This document shows positions 33,157 through 41,939 of a stretch of DNA of 64,000 nt, piece by piece. The stretch spans positions 930,001 through 994,000 of the forward strand of contig OZ245059.1 of NCBI GenBank assembly GCA_965224735.1. Direction: 5' to 3'. Made by a program: the position numbers and the translations under genes. This DNA comes from Robiginitomaculum_A sp036478535 (GTDB lineage Bacteria > Pseudomonadota > Alphaproteobacteria > Caulobacterales > Maricaulaceae). Under the pieces are notes generated by a model. That model saw only the letters and a program-made list of their open reading frames with translations, had not been told where the DNA came from and did not search any database. Numbering within the stretch: the first letter of the stretch is position 1; the number at the start of each line of letters is the position of its first letter.

Positions 33157-33516
33157 TCAATTTTTTTGGCACATATTGGCCAATACAATGGATTTAACTG
33201 GCTGTTTCCAGCCCACAAAAACACACCCATCTTTTTCAATGATAGGGCGCTTGATCAATGTGGGATGTTTAGCCATCAGGGTAATTGCTTTGGAGACATC
33301 AATATTGTCTTTGTCTCCAGCATCTAAATTTCGCCAGGTGGTGGATCGTGTATTCAGTAAATCTTTCCACTTTATTTTTGCAACCCATTGTTTTAATTTT
33401 TCCTCGCTTACGCCATCTGTGCGTACATCAATTACGTCAGGCTCTATGCCCGCCTCGCGCAATTCTTTTTGCGCTTTGCGGCAAGTATCGCAAGTTTTTA
33501 AGCCATAGAAAATCAT
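33157..33516 (-). CDS. ArsC/Spx-family protein (YffB-like)
   Basis: 119 residues with a thioredoxin-like fold: MIFYGLKTCDTCRKA carries a CxxC (Cys 9 and 12), KWKDLLNTRSTTWRNL and LIKRPIIEKDGCVFVGW are the conserved ArsC/YffB blocks. It may be a glutathione-dependent reductase of unknown substrate; arsenate reduction is possible, but there are no other ars genes here. The start overlaps the end of the UbiH-like gene by 4 bp, and a terminator follows. Confidence 0.85.
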   Translation of the reverse strand: MIFYGLKTCDTCRKAQKELREAGIEPDVIDVRTDGVSEEKLKQWVAKIKWKDLLNTRSTTWRNLDAGDKDNIDVSKAITLMAKHPTLIKRPIIEKDGCVFVGWKQPVKSIVLANMCQKN

Positions 33517-34766
33517 ATATATTTTATTCCACGCAAGAGCGGCGGTAGATCTCCAATTTCGCCACTCGCTTCTTTCATGAAAAACTCACGCACGGGCGGA
33601 ATTTTATCAACCACACTCAGGCCAATACGGCGTGCATGTTTAAGAGGCCCTATATTGTTGGAGAACAAACGGTTAAACACGTCACATGCATGAATGAGAA
33701 CGGTGTTATCAAATTTTCGCCAATATTCAAATGTGTTTAATGTCAATGCCGAGCCAATGTCGCGGCCCTCATTTTTTGCCCTTACGAGTATATCTGCAAG
33801 CGCCGCCACGTCTCGTAACCCAAGATTAAAGCCTTGCCCCGCAATAGGGTGAATGCCGTGAGCCGCATCACCAATAAGAATAAGGCGCTCGCCCGTATAG
33901 GTTTTGGCGTGCTGAAAGCTTAGCGGGTAACACCATCGTTTTGCGATGGGTTTTACTTCGCCTAGGAAATCACCAAACCGCCTTGCGAGTTCATCGGCAA
34001 AACCAGCATCATCCAACGCCATAGCAGCATCCGCCGCGCGCGGGGTTTCTGTCCATACGATAGACGCCCTATTACCAGTAAGCGGCAGGATAGCAAAAGG
34101 GCCAGAGGGTAAGAACAGCTCATGAGCAATGCCATCATGAGGCAGTTCATGTTCAACCGTGGTCACCAATGCTTTTTGGTTGCATGGCCATGCGCTCACG
34201 TCAATACCCGCCATGCGGCGGACGATAGAATTACGGCCATCGGCGCCAATAAGAAGGGATGCTTTCAAAATGCGGCCATCAGCTAATGTGACTTGCGTGT
34301 TTTTGGTGCCTGCGGTTATATAGTTGACCTGTGCAGGCGCTATCCATGTGATATTTTTTTGCTGTTTCGTTTGGCTGTGAAGGGCGTGTCGCATGCGGCG
34401 GTTCTCGACCATATAGCCTAGGGGTTCACCTTCATTGGTATCTTCAATTTGGGCGCTATCAAAAAATAGATTCAAAGGCGAAGGCGCTTTGCCCGCCGCC
34501 CCGTCAGAGACGAGTATCTGATTTATAGGCCCTGCATGCGTATCATCACCATCCACCAGAGCGTCTGCGACGCCCAAAGCGCGCATCATGCGAAAGCTAG
34601 CGGTTGCAATAGCGCTTGCCCGCCCGTCATGCTCATCAGCTAGTTGGTCAGATGGTTTGGCTATGTCGATAACGCCAATGTTAAATCCAGCCTGCGCGCA
34701 CGCAAGCGCCGCCGTCAGTCCAACAAGCCCGCCGCCAATTATAAGTATGTCAAATTTGGTTTTCAT
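33513..34766 (-). CDS. UbiH/COQ6-family FAD-dependent hydroxylase
   Basis: 417 residues. Rossmann FAD motif IIGGGLVGLTAALACAQAG at the N-terminus, the middle motif LLIGADGRNSIVRRMAGI and the C-terminal ribose-binding block LIGDAAHGIHPIAGQGFNLG are all present, as in UbiH/UbiF/UbiI/UbiM. It would hydroxylate the ubiquinone ring; which position cannot be told from sequence reading. It is the first gene of a two-gene run with the ArsC-like gene. Confidence 0.92.
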   Translation of the reverse strand: MKTKFDILIIGGGLVGLTAALACAQAGFNIGVIDIAKPSDQLADEHDGRASAIATASFRMMRALGVADALVDGDDTHAGPINQILVSDGAAGKAPSPLNLFFDSAQIEDTNEGEPLGYMVENRRMRHALHSQTKQQKNITWIAPAQVNYITAGTKNTQVTLADGRILKASLLIGADGRNSIVRRMAGIDVSAWPCNQKALVTTVEHELPHDGIAHELFLPSGPFAILPLTGNRASIVWTETPRAADAAMALDDAGFADELARRFGDFLGEVKPIAKRWCYPLSFQHAKTYTGERLILIGDAAHGIHPIAGQGFNLGLRDVAALADILVRAKNEGRDIGSALTLNTFEYWRKFDNTVLIHACDVFNRLFSNNIGPLKHARRIGLSVVDKIPPVREFFMKEASGEIGDLPPLLRGIKYI

Positions 34767-34964
34767 AGGCCTATCTTAGGCAGGTTTATAGACTTGGTCA
34801 CGAATTTTTTGTGCACTGCGACATTATAGTTTAGGCGCTCTTCTTGTTTTCTCCGCTTGCGAGCCAAGCAAGATACCTATTTGTCCAGCCCAATGGCGGC
34901 TATTGGCGGTTAGAACGTCCAAATTTCCACCCTGGTAAATGTTTAGGGATTGCCTTAGTCATCT
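34767..34964. other. Intergenic region, no gene assigned
   Basis: On the minus strand the ATG at 34964 opens a short frame (MTKAIPKHLPGWKFGRSNRQ) that stops after 20 codons, and another frame is open for about 40 codons without a start (around 34835-34960). These could be remnants of a decayed gene. No RNA gene is recognised. Confidence 0.3.
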
Positions 34965-35183
34965 TTATTCAAATAGCTCACCTGGATGAATATCAAATAT
35001 ATCAGCAATAGCTTTTAGCTCAAAGTCCCTTATGCCGCGAACCCCACGTTCCATTTCAGAAATGTCAGATTGAGAAAATTTTAGACTATGATCGACATTA
35101 AGCGCTTCCGCTAAATCGATTTGCGCCATACCAAATTGTTTGCGCAAATTTTTTATTTTTGGGCCACAAATATTTACTCGCAT
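34965..35183 (-). CDS. XRE-family helix-turn-helix regulator
   Basis: 72 residues, a single Cro/C1-type domain: KIKNLRKQFGMAQIDLAEAL, then SQSDISEMERGVRGIRDFELKA and ADIFDIHPGELFE. It is a stand-alone DNA-binding regulator without an effector domain. It is divergent from the small membrane protein gene at 35277, with a 93-bp shared promoter region containing GACGATTATCGTC (near 35238-35250), an inverted repeat that could be its operator. It is probably autoregulatory. Confidence 0.85.
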   Translation of the reverse strand: MRVNICGPKIKNLRKQFGMAQIDLAEALNVDHSLKFSQSDISEMERGVRGIRDFELKAIADIFDIHPGELFE

Positions 35184-35236
35184 CAGCCCTGCTCCCTTGA
35201 CGTGAAAACAAAATTGCGCGATAGATATTTTAATGT

Positions 35237-35251
35237 AGACGATTATCGTCT
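35237..35251. promoter_or_regulatory. Possible operator between the XRE gene and the membrane-protein gene
   Basis: AGACGATTATCGTCT is a perfect palindrome of 15 bases centred in the divergent intergenic region. Its position suits binding by the adjacent XRE regulator. Confidence 0.5.
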
Positions 35252-35276
35252 ATTATGCTTTTAATCGGAGGTTAAT

Positions 35277-35537
35277 ATGCATGATTATAATTTTTGGGCA
35301 GATATGCTAACCACATTTAGGTCTTCTTCCAACATGGTAAAAATTGTTTGGATAACAAGCGTTACTTTTGCGCCTGCGATTACTGTATTAAGTTTCGCAT
35401 ATACAGCGTTAAAATTGCGTAGGCTAAAGCTACCTGAAAGTCACATGTTTACTTTTAACACCTTAGAATACGGTCAAGTAGACATTTATTGCACAAAAAA
35501 AAACCCAGCCTCTCGCCAGAGAGGCCAAGTTTCTTAA
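35277..35537 (+). CDS. Small membrane protein, C-terminus read through the pnp terminator
   Basis: 86 residues with a strong ribosome site (GGAGG, 6 bp before ATG). The start MHDYNFWADMLTTF precedes one membrane helix (VWITSVTFAPAITVLSFAYT). I recall similar alphaproteobacterial small proteins beginning with an FWxDLL-like segment, but cannot name a family. The last 16 or so codons are the reverse complement of the pnp terminator hairpin, so the original C-terminus has probably been replaced or extended. It is divergent from the XRE regulator. Confidence 0.6.
   Translation: MHDYNFWADMLTTFRSSSNMVKIVWITSVTFAPAITVLSFAYTALKLRRLKLPESHMFTFNTLEYGQVDIYCTKKNPASRQRGQVS
35495..35525 (-). terminator. 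Rho-independent terminator of pnp
   Basis: On the minus strand GCCTCTC-TGGC-GAGAGGC forms a stable hairpin followed by nine T, about 45 bp after the pnp stop. It overlaps the 3' end of the convergent 86-residue ORF. Confidence 0.9.
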
Positions 35538-35577
35538 TTTAAAGTTTTAGATTAAAGTTTTAGATTAAAGTTTAGCC
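35537..35577. repeat. 13-bp tandem repeat at the pnp 3' end
   Basis: ATTAAAGTTTTAG-like units occur three times in tandem (ATTTAAAGTTTTAG, ATTAAAGTTTTAG, ATTAAAGTTTAG), reaching the pnp stop codon at 35572. Confidence 0.88.
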
Positions 35578-37692
35578 TTCGTCTTGGCTAATTTCTTCGC
35601 CAGTTTTTTGGTCAACGACTTTCATGGACAAACGGACTTTGCCGCGCTTGTCAAAGCCCATGAGTTTAACTTTTACCTCGTCGCCTTCTTTAACGTATTC
35701 AGATGGATGCTCGACACGTTCTTGAGCGATTTGGGAAACGTGGACAAGGCCATCGCGTTTACCAAAGAAGTTTACGAATGCACCAAAATCCATGACTTTG
35801 ACAACTTTGCCATCATAGATAACGCCTTCTTCTGGCTCAGCTGTCAGGCCAACAATCCATTCTTTCGCAGCTTCGATAGAAGCCGCGTCATTGGATGCTA
35901 GTTTAATCGTGCCATCGTCTTCGACATTAACGCGCGCGCCTGTCACTTCAACGATTTCGCGGATGACTTTACCGCCTGTACCGATCACGTCGCGGATTTT
36001 ATCCACTGGAATTTTGATCGTTACAATACGCGGTGCAAATTCACCAACTTCTTCGCGAGAACCTTCGAGGGCTTTATTCATTTCGTCAAGAATATGAAGG
36101 CGTCCGCCATTGGCTTGCCCCAGCGCATCTTTCATAATCTCTTGAGTTATGCCCGCGATTTTAATGTCCATTTGTAAAGATGTAATGCCTTGGCTTGTAC
36201 CAGCAACTTTAAAGTCCATATCGCCAAGGTGATCCTCATCACCCAAAATATCAGAGAGAATAGCAATATCGTCGCCTTCTTTGATAAGGCCCATAGCAAT
36301 ACCAGAAACAGGGCGTTTAATTGGAACGCCCGCGTCCATCATAGCAAGGGAACATCCACACACAGTTGCCATAGAAGACGAACCATTTGATTCCATAATT
36401 TCAGAAACAAGGCGAATCGTGTATGGGAATTCTTCGCTGTCTGGAAGAACGGCTGCTAGTGCGCGCTGGGCGAGCTTACCATGGCCATGTTCTCGGCGTG
36501 ATGTGCCGCGTAAGAAGCGTGCTTCGCCAACAGAATATGGAGGGAAGTTATAGTGCAGCATAAATTTATTTTTGATCGTGCCATCTAGTTGATCAACAAA
36601 TTGCTCATCATCCGATGTGCCAAGGGTTGCCACACAAAGGGCTTGTGTTTCCCCGCGTGTGAACAGGGCAGAGCCATGTGTGCGTGGCAATGTACCAACT
36701 TCGCCAACGATCTGGCGCACTTGGTCAAGCTTGCGGCCATCAATACGTTTTTTGGTTTTGATAACAGAGCCGCGAACAACTGCGCTTTCGATAGCTTTGA
36801 AACAGCTGTCAAAAACTGCGCCGCTTATACCGTCTGGATTTTCATCCGATGCGAGGAGTTCTGCGCCTTTATCACGAGCTTTGCCCAGCGCTGCTTGGCG
36901 TTCCATTTTGTCGGTTTTTTTGTATGCTTTTGTGATGTCCTTTTCGAGAAGCTTAGCAACGAGTTTTTTCTCCGCCGCGGTATCAGGCGCTTGGAAATCC
37001 CAAGGCTCTTTGGCCGCTTTTTCAGCCAAGTCGATAATCGCGTCGATAACAGGCTGTAAGCCTTCATGTGCCGCCGCGACAGCGCCGAGCATGATGTCTT
37101 CGCTAAGCTCTTTGGCTTCGCTCTCTACCATCATCACGGCGTCCTGCGTGCCCGCTACAACCAAATCAAGATCGGAGTTTTCCATGTCTTGTATGGTTGG
37201 CTGAACAACGTAATCGCCATCAATATAAGCAACGCGCGCCGCGCCAATAGGGCCCATAAAAGGAAGCCCTGCAAGGGTAATCGCTGCAGATGCCGCAATC
37301 ATGCCAAGCACGTCAGGCTCGTTTTCAAGGTCGTGCTGAAGCACGGTGATGATAACCTGAGTTTCATTTTTGAAGCCTTTGATAAACAAAGGACGAAGCG
37401 GGCGGTCTGTGAGGCGGGAAATCAGTGTCTCGCGCTCGGTTGGACGGCCTTCGCGTTTGAAGTACCCGCCTGGAATTTTACCAGCGGCATAAAATTTCTC
37501 TTGGTAGTTAACCGTTAATGGAAAAAAATCCACATTCGGGTTGGGTTGGCGCGCTGCACATACTGTGGCAAGCAATATTGTTTCGCCGTATGTGGCAAGA
37601 ACCGCGCCGTCGGCTTGGCGAGCCATGCCGCCTGTTTCGAGTTTAAGGGGCGTTCCTGCCCAATCAATTTCTACTGTGTGTTTATTAAACAT
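35572..37692 (-). CDS. pnp: Polyribonucleotide nucleotidyltransferase (PNPase)
   Basis: About 706 residues from the ATG at 37692 (MFNKHTVEIDWAGTPL), which has AAGAAG before it; the frame is open to 37725 but the extra residues are not family-like. Two RNase PH domains (KREGRPTERETLISRLTDRPLRP in the first, FPPYSVGEARFLRGTSRREHGHG in the second), a helical linker, a KH domain (IRDVIGTGGKVIREI) and an S1 domain (GFAVNFFG-like GAFVNFFGKRDGLVHVSQI). It degrades RNA 3'-5' by phosphorolysis and works in the degradosome. It lies downstream of rpsO in the conserved truB-rpsO-pnp order. Confidence 0.97.
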   Translation of the reverse strand: MFNKHTVEIDWAGTPLKLETGGMARQADGAVLATYGETILLATVCAARQPNPNVDFFPLTVNYQEKFYAAGKIPGGYFKREGRPTERETLISRLTDRPLRPLFIKGFKNETQVIITVLQHDLENEPDVLGMIAASAAITLAGLPFMGPIGAARVAYIDGDYVVQPTIQDMENSDLDLVVAGTQDAVMMVESEAKELSEDIMLGAVAAAHEGLQPVIDAIIDLAEKAAKEPWDFQAPDTAAEKKLVAKLLEKDITKAYKKTDKMERQAALGKARDKGAELLASDENPDGISGAVFDSCFKAIESAVVRGSVIKTKKRIDGRKLDQVRQIVGEVGTLPRTHGSALFTRGETQALCVATLGTSDDEQFVDQLDGTIKNKFMLHYNFPPYSVGEARFLRGTSRREHGHGKLAQRALAAVLPDSEEFPYTIRLVSEIMESNGSSSMATVCGCSLAMMDAGVPIKRPVSGIAMGLIKEGDDIAILSDILGDEDHLGDMDFKVAGTSQGITSLQMDIKIAGITQEIMKDALGQANGGRLHILDEMNKALEGSREEVGEFAPRIVTIKIPVDKIRDVIGTGGKVIREIVEVTGARVNVEDDGTIKLASNDAASIEAAKEWIVGLTAEPEEGVIYDGKVVKVMDFGAFVNFFGKRDGLVHVSQIAQERVEHPSEYVKEGDEVKVKLMGFDKRGKVRLSMKVVDQKTGEEISQDEG

Positions 37693-37786
37693 AGTGTTTT
37701 CTTCTTTCCTACAGATAAGATCCACATGAACTTATCGCTTACTAATGCGTATCCACCATTTCATTTTCTAGTGCGTAAATACGCGA

Positions 37787-37810
37787 AAAGGCCGCCCTCA
37801 TGGCGACCTC
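37787..37810 (-). terminator. rpsO terminator-like hairpin
   Basis: On the minus strand AGGTCGCC-ATGA-GGGCGGCCT folds into a GC-rich hairpin followed by TTTT, about 20 bp after the rpsO stop. Incomplete termination here is the usual way pnp is co-expressed with rpsO. Confidence 0.8.
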
Positions 37811-37828
37811 TCGGTTTGGATGCGCGGC

Positions 37829-38098
37829 TTAGCGGCGCAGTCCTAATTTTTTAATCAAGTCTTGATAACGAGTCTCATCTTTGCCTTTAAGGTAGTCAAG
37901 TTGACTTCTACGCAAGGACACCATGGCCAAGAGGCCACGGCGGGAATGGTTATCTTTTTTATTTGTTTTAAAATGTTCAGTTAAGTTTTTAATGCGATCG
38001 GTGAGAATCGCAACTTGAACTTCGGGTGAACCTGTGTCGCCTTCTTTGCGGGCGAACTCTTTTATAAGCGCCGCTTTGCGCTGTGGTGTAATCGACAT
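37829..38098 (-). CDS. rpsO: 30S ribosomal protein S15
   Basis: 89 residues, exactly the usual S15 length. The motifs GDTGSPEVQVAILTDRI, HSRRGLLAMVSLRRSQLDYL and the C-terminal LIKKLGLRR are standard. It binds 16S rRNA and starts platform assembly. It begins 8 bp after truB ends and precedes pnp. Confidence 0.98.
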   Translation of the reverse strand: MSITPQRKAALIKEFARKEGDTGSPEVQVAILTDRIKNLTEHFKTNKKDNHSRRGLLAMVSLRRSQLDYLKGKDETRYQDLIKKLGLRR

Positions 38099-38106
38099 CG
38101 TATCTC

Positions 38107-39060
38107 CTATACGTCAATATTAAACACGCGTTTGGGACTTATTCGCCTCGCCCGCGCTTCACAAAGGGCAATTTCCTTATCCTTATATGTTGCTAAAACA
38201 TATCGGCTCGCGTCCAGATCGCCAATTTGGCGGGGCTTGAAGGCATGCGTTAAGTTCTTAAACACATTCGGAAGAACGGTAATTGCCCGTCCTAATTTTA
38301 GATCATCTTTCTCATTTTCGGTTACGGCCAGCGCCGGGATGTCGTCCAGCGCGGTTGAGACCGAGAGCAAGCCCTCTAAAACGTGGCGCTTATGGCGCAA
38401 TTCTTCAAGCATGTCTAGTGTGAAAGTAGTGTTTTGTGTAAACTGGCCAACGCTAGTTCTGCGTAAATCTGACAAGGAGCCTTCCGTTCCTAATGAACGT
38501 GCCAAATCGCGGGCAAATGAGCGGATATATGTGCCTTTTCCGCACAACACTCGTACTTTGGCATGGGTATTATTGTTTTCTAGAAGCTCTAATTCGTGAA
38601 TTGTCACCGTGCGCGCTTTCATTTTCGGGTCACCTCCCGCTCGCACAAGATCATAAGCTCGCTTTCCGTTGATTTTAATGGCAGAGAATTGCGGCGGGGT
38701 TTGCGATATTTCGCCTAAGAATGCGGGAAAATATGTTTTTATGGCTACGCTGCTTGGGCGCACATCCGATGACGCGACGATATCGCCTTCTGCGTCCAGT
38801 GTATTTGTGCGCTCGCCCCATTTTATCGTGGCGATATATTCTTTCTTGGCTTCAACCAAAAACGGTACCGTCTTGGTTGCATCTCCCAGCGCGATTGGTA
38901 ATATGCCGCTGGCAAGCGGGTCGAGTGTGCCTGCGTGTCCTGCCTTTTGTGCTTCAAACAGCCAACGTACTTTGCCCACTGCTTGTGTGGAAGTCATACC
39001 CAAAGGCTTATCAAAATTCACCCAACCATGAATAGGATTACCGCGTTTCTTTCGAGCCAT
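38107..39060 (-). CDS. truB: tRNA pseudouridine(55) synthase (TruB)
   Basis: About 317 residues from the ATG at 39060 (MARKKRGNPIHGWVNFDKPL); ATG at 39087 is possible, and the frame is open to 39138 with an unlikely hydrophobic leader. Catalytic Asp in GHAGTLDPLASG, then LALG-like PIALGDATKTV, PPQFSAIKINGKRAYDLVRAG and GTYIRSFARDLA. It makes psi-55 in the tRNA T loop. It is followed by rpsO. rbfA, normally upstream, is not in front of it; the upstream DNA is intergenic with tandem repeats. Confidence 0.95.
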   Translation of the reverse strand: MARKKRGNPIHGWVNFDKPLGMTSTQAVGKVRWLFEAQKAGHAGTLDPLASGILPIALGDATKTVPFLVEAKKEYIATIKWGERTNTLDAEGDIVASSDVRPSSVAIKTYFPAFLGEISQTPPQFSAIKINGKRAYDLVRAGGDPKMKARTVTIHELELLENNNTHAKVRVLCGKGTYIRSFARDLARSLGTEGSLSDLRRTSVGQFTQNTTFTLDMLEELRHKRHVLEGLLSVSTALDDIPALAVTENEKDDLKLGRAITVLPNVFKNLTHAFKPRQIGDLDASRYVLATYKDKEIALCEARARRISPKRVFNIDV

Positions 39061-39232
39061 AGGTCTATCTTTATGTTTGGGTTGCATAAATTTTTTCTTA
39101 TTTATAAGGCAGAGACATAGAAGTAAAAGTAAAGACATGGAAGGAATAAGGGACTAAGCATCAAAATTCAAACCGCATTTATTCTAATAAGGGTAATATC
39201 CCTATATTTAAATGGGAGATAACTGCTATGCG

Positions 39233-39280
39233 TTTATGGGGCTGATCTTTTATGGGGCTGGTCTTTTATGGGGCTGGTCT
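39233..39280. repeat. Three-copy 16-bp tandem repeat
   Basis: TTTATGGGGCTGATCT followed by two copies of TTTATGGGGCTGGTCT, in the divergent gap between truB and panD, about 60 bp before panD. Confidence 0.95.
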
Positions 39281-39340
39281 TTGATTTGAAAATGTGGCAA
39301 TCCTTCCTATATTAAGCCTGTAACAACACGGAGAGTACGT

Positions 39341-39709
39341 ATGTCTATGAAAGTCAGAATGATGAAAAGCAAAATTCACCGCGCCAGTGTTACTCAGGCG
39401 GATTTGCATTATGAAGGCTCAATATCTATTGATGCTGATTTTCTCGACCGTTCTAATATTTTGCCCTATGAACAAGTAGACATTCTCAATGTTAGCAATG
39501 GCGAACGGTTTACCACTTATGCGATTGAAGCGCCGCGCGGTTCGAAAACATTTGGCCTTAACGGCGCAGCGGCGCGCAGGGTGCACGTGGGTGATAAAAT
39601 TATCATCGTCACCTATTGCGATATGGACATAGAAAAGGCGCGCAATTACACCCCTAAAGTCGTACTTCTAGATGAGAACAATGACATAGTAGTCAAGACT
39701 AAGCATTAG
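39341..39709 (+). CDS. panD: Aspartate 1-decarboxylase proenzyme (PanD)
   Basis: 122 residues, normal for PanD. HYEGSISID holds the self-cleavage site between Gly26 and Ser27, which yields the pyruvoyl cofactor. NGERFTTYAIEAPRGS and GLNGAAARRVHVGDKIIIVTY are conserved. It makes beta-alanine for pantothenate and CoA. Starts at M1, M3 or M7 are all possible; the first has GGAGA at suitable distance. No other pan genes are adjacent. Confidence 0.95.
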   Translation: MSMKVRMMKSKIHRASVTQADLHYEGSISIDADFLDRSNILPYEQVDILNVSNGERFTTYAIEAPRGSKTFGLNGAAARRVHVGDKIIIVTYCDMDIEKARNYTPKVVLLDENNDIVVKTKH

Positions 39710-39940
39710 CATTTTTTGGCTATACAAAATATCTCATTTGAACCACAAATAAGTGGATCAGCTATAATTCGCACATCATCCAGAATAATAATCCAGAATA
39801 ATAATTTTGGTTCTTGGCAATCCTATAATTACAAAACTGTATCATTTTTGCCATAAAGGGAAGAAAAACCTGTAAAAATATCAATTTTCCCTAGACGTAA
39901 CGCCCAAGACTCGTTACATACCCGCCACGTTAAGGATTCA

Positions 39941-39974
39941 AGCCGCCTTATGCATAAGCGCGGCTGTTTTATTT
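39941..39974 (+). terminator. Terminator-like hairpin just before rpsU
   Basis: AGCCGC-CTTATGCATAAG-CGCGGCT forms a long stem with a self-complementary centre, followed by GTTTTATTTT. It ends about 18 bp before the rpsU start codon, so it could act as an attenuator in the rpsU leader or end upstream transcription. The rest of the 283-bp panD-rpsU gap contains a duplicated ATCCAGAATAATA (39779-39805) and nothing else recognised. Confidence 0.65.
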
Positions 39975-39992
39975 TGAAAGTAGGCAGACTCT

Positions 39993-40229
39993 ATGGTTGA
40001 AATTTATGTGCGCTCTAACAATGTCGATCAGGCATTACGAGCTTTGAAGAAAAAAATGCAAAACGAAGGCATTTTGCGCGAAATGAAAGCCCGCAAGCAC
40101 TACGAAAAACCATCTGAAAAAAAGGTTCGTGTAAAAGCCGAATCTATCCGCCGCGTTCGTAAACTAGCCCGCAAACGCGCCCAGATAGAAGGCCTAATCC
40201 CCATGAAGAAAAAACCACGTCGTTACTAA
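39993..40229 (+). CDS. rpsU: 30S ribosomal protein S21
   Basis: 78 residues: MVEIYVRSNNVDQALRALKK, then MKARKHYEKPSEKKVRVKAE and a basic tail (RRVRKLARKRAQ). The C-terminal extension with KKPRRY is usual for alphaproteobacterial S21. It takes part in 16S-mRNA base pairing during initiation. It is monocistronic and preceded by a terminator-like hairpin. Confidence 0.96.
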   Translation: MVEIYVRSNNVDQALRALKKKMQNEGILREMKARKHYEKPSEKKVRVKAESIRRVRKLARKRAQIEGLIPMKKKPRRY

Positions 40230-40330
40230 ACCACTTGTCTGTTTTAAATAAATGTAGTTTATGGCTGAAGTACTCCATTAAACCAAGTTTATTTTCGACT
40301 CGGTACTTATGTGTGAAATGAGGTCTATTA

Positions 40331-41926
40331 ATGAGAACCCCTGCGAATACTCGTGAGCTCAACATCAAAGGTTTTGAGGGCCTTAAAACCTTCAACTGGA
40401 ACTGGACACCAACCAAAATGTACGAAGCTGCCATCGTGCGCGGCGAGGGTAAAATTGCCAAAGGCGGCGCATTGGTTGTCAAAACAGGTAAACATACAGG
40501 CCGCTCTGCAACAGATAAATTTGTTGTTCGCGATAGCGAGACAGAAAACACTGTTTGGTGGGAAGAAAATGCATCTATGACACCAGTGCAATTTGATGCA
40601 CTACGCGCTGATTTCGCACAACATATGCAAGGCATGGAATTATACGCCCAAGATACATTTGGAGGTGCTGACCTTGATTACCGCCTGCCCGTACAAATCA
40701 TTACCGAGCTTGCTTGGCATGGTGTTTTCGTAAACCATATGCTTCGTATGCCAAGCGCGAGTGAGCTTGAAAACTACAAAGCTGAATTTACGATAATCAA
40801 TCTTCCTAGTTTCAAAGCCGATCCTGCGCGTCATGGCACACATACTGAAACGGTTATCGCTGTGAACATGAGCGAGAAACTGGTTCTCATCGGGGGCACG
40901 TCTTACGCGGGCGAAACCAAAAAATCTGTCTTTAGTATTTTGAACTATCTGCTTACCGATAAACGCGTTATGCCTATGCATTGTTCAGTCAATGTGGATG
41001 AGAATGATAACGTAGCCGTGTTTTTTGGACTCTCAGGCACGGGTAAAACCACGCTCTCAGCTAACCCCGAGCGCACGCTTATCGGTGATGACGAGCATGG
41101 TTGGTCTGAAAATGGTATCTTTAACTTTGAAGGCGGCTGTTATGCTAAAATGATCCGCCTATCTGAAGACGCGGAACCTGAAATTTACGCGACAACAAAA
41201 ATGTGGGGCACAGTCCTTGAAAATGTTGTCATGGATGAGGATAGCCGCGAGCTTGATTTAGACGATGGCAGCCTCGCTGAGAATAGCCGCGGTGCTTACC
41301 CGCTTACGGCTATTCCAAATGCTAGCCTTACTGGAAAATGCGGCTTACCTAACAATATTATCATGCTCACAGCAGATGCTTTTGGTGTCCTACCTCCAAT
41401 TGCGCGCCTAACACCAGCGCAAGCCATGTACCACTTCATTTCTGGCTACACCGCGAAAGTGGCGGGTACAGAAAAAGGTGTTACAGAGCCAACAGCGACG
41501 TTTTCCGCCTGCTTTGGCGCGCCCTTTATGCCTCGTCACCCTGCGGTTTATGGCGAGATTTTACGCGATCTTATCGCCAAGCACAAAGTTGGTTGCTGGC
41601 TTGTAAACACTGGCTGGACGGCAGGTCCATATGGCACAGGATATCGCATGCCGATCAGAGCAACCCGCGCCATGCTAAGCGCCGCTTTGGATGGCAGTCT
41701 TAATCAATCCGAGTTCCGCATAGATAAAAACTTCAATTTTGAGGTGCCTGTCTCTGTGCAGGGAATTGATGATGCCTTGTTTAACCCGCGCTCTACGTGG
41801 GCAGATGGTAATGCCTATGATGCGCAAGCGCAAAAATTAGTGTCCATGTTCATTGAAAATTTTGCGAAATTTAAAAACCGTGTCACGGACGATGTTAAAG
41901 CTGCTGCGCCAATTAAAGCCGCTTAA
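40331..41926 (+). CDS. pckA: Phosphoenolpyruvate carboxykinase (ATP)
   Basis: 531 residues, typical of the ATP-dependent enzyme. Kinase-1a loop FFGLSGTGKTTLSANPERTL, metal-binding IGDDEHGWSENGIFNFEGG, and RGAYPLTAIPNAS; GPYGTGYRMPIRATRAML closes the active site. It converts oxaloacetate to PEP, the first committed step of gluconeogenesis, which fits growth on amino and organic acids. It is convergent with the carbonic anhydrase gene, with only 13 bp between the stops. Confidence 0.97.
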   Translation: MRTPANTRELNIKGFEGLKTFNWNWTPTKMYEAAIVRGEGKIAKGGALVVKTGKHTGRSATDKFVVRDSETENTVWWEENASMTPVQFDALRADFAQHMQGMELYAQDTFGGADLDYRLPVQIITELAWHGVFVNHMLRMPSASELENYKAEFTIINLPSFKADPARHGTHTETVIAVNMSEKLVLIGGTSYAGETKKSVFSILNYLLTDKRVMPMHCSVNVDENDNVAVFFGLSGTGKTTLSANPERTLIGDDEHGWSENGIFNFEGGCYAKMIRLSEDAEPEIYATTKMWGTVLENVVMDEDSRELDLDDGSLAENSRGAYPLTAIPNASLTGKCGLPNNIIMLTADAFGVLPPIARLTPAQAMYHFISGYTAKVAGTEKGVTEPTATFSACFGAPFMPRHPAVYGEILRDLIAKHKVGCWLVNTGWTAGPYGTGYRMPIRATRAMLSAALDGSLNQSEFRIDKNFNFEVPVSVQGIDDALFNPRSTWADGNAYDAQAQKLVSMFIENFAKFKNRVTDDVKAAAPIKAA

Positions 41927-41939
41927 TATCCCCTTAGTT

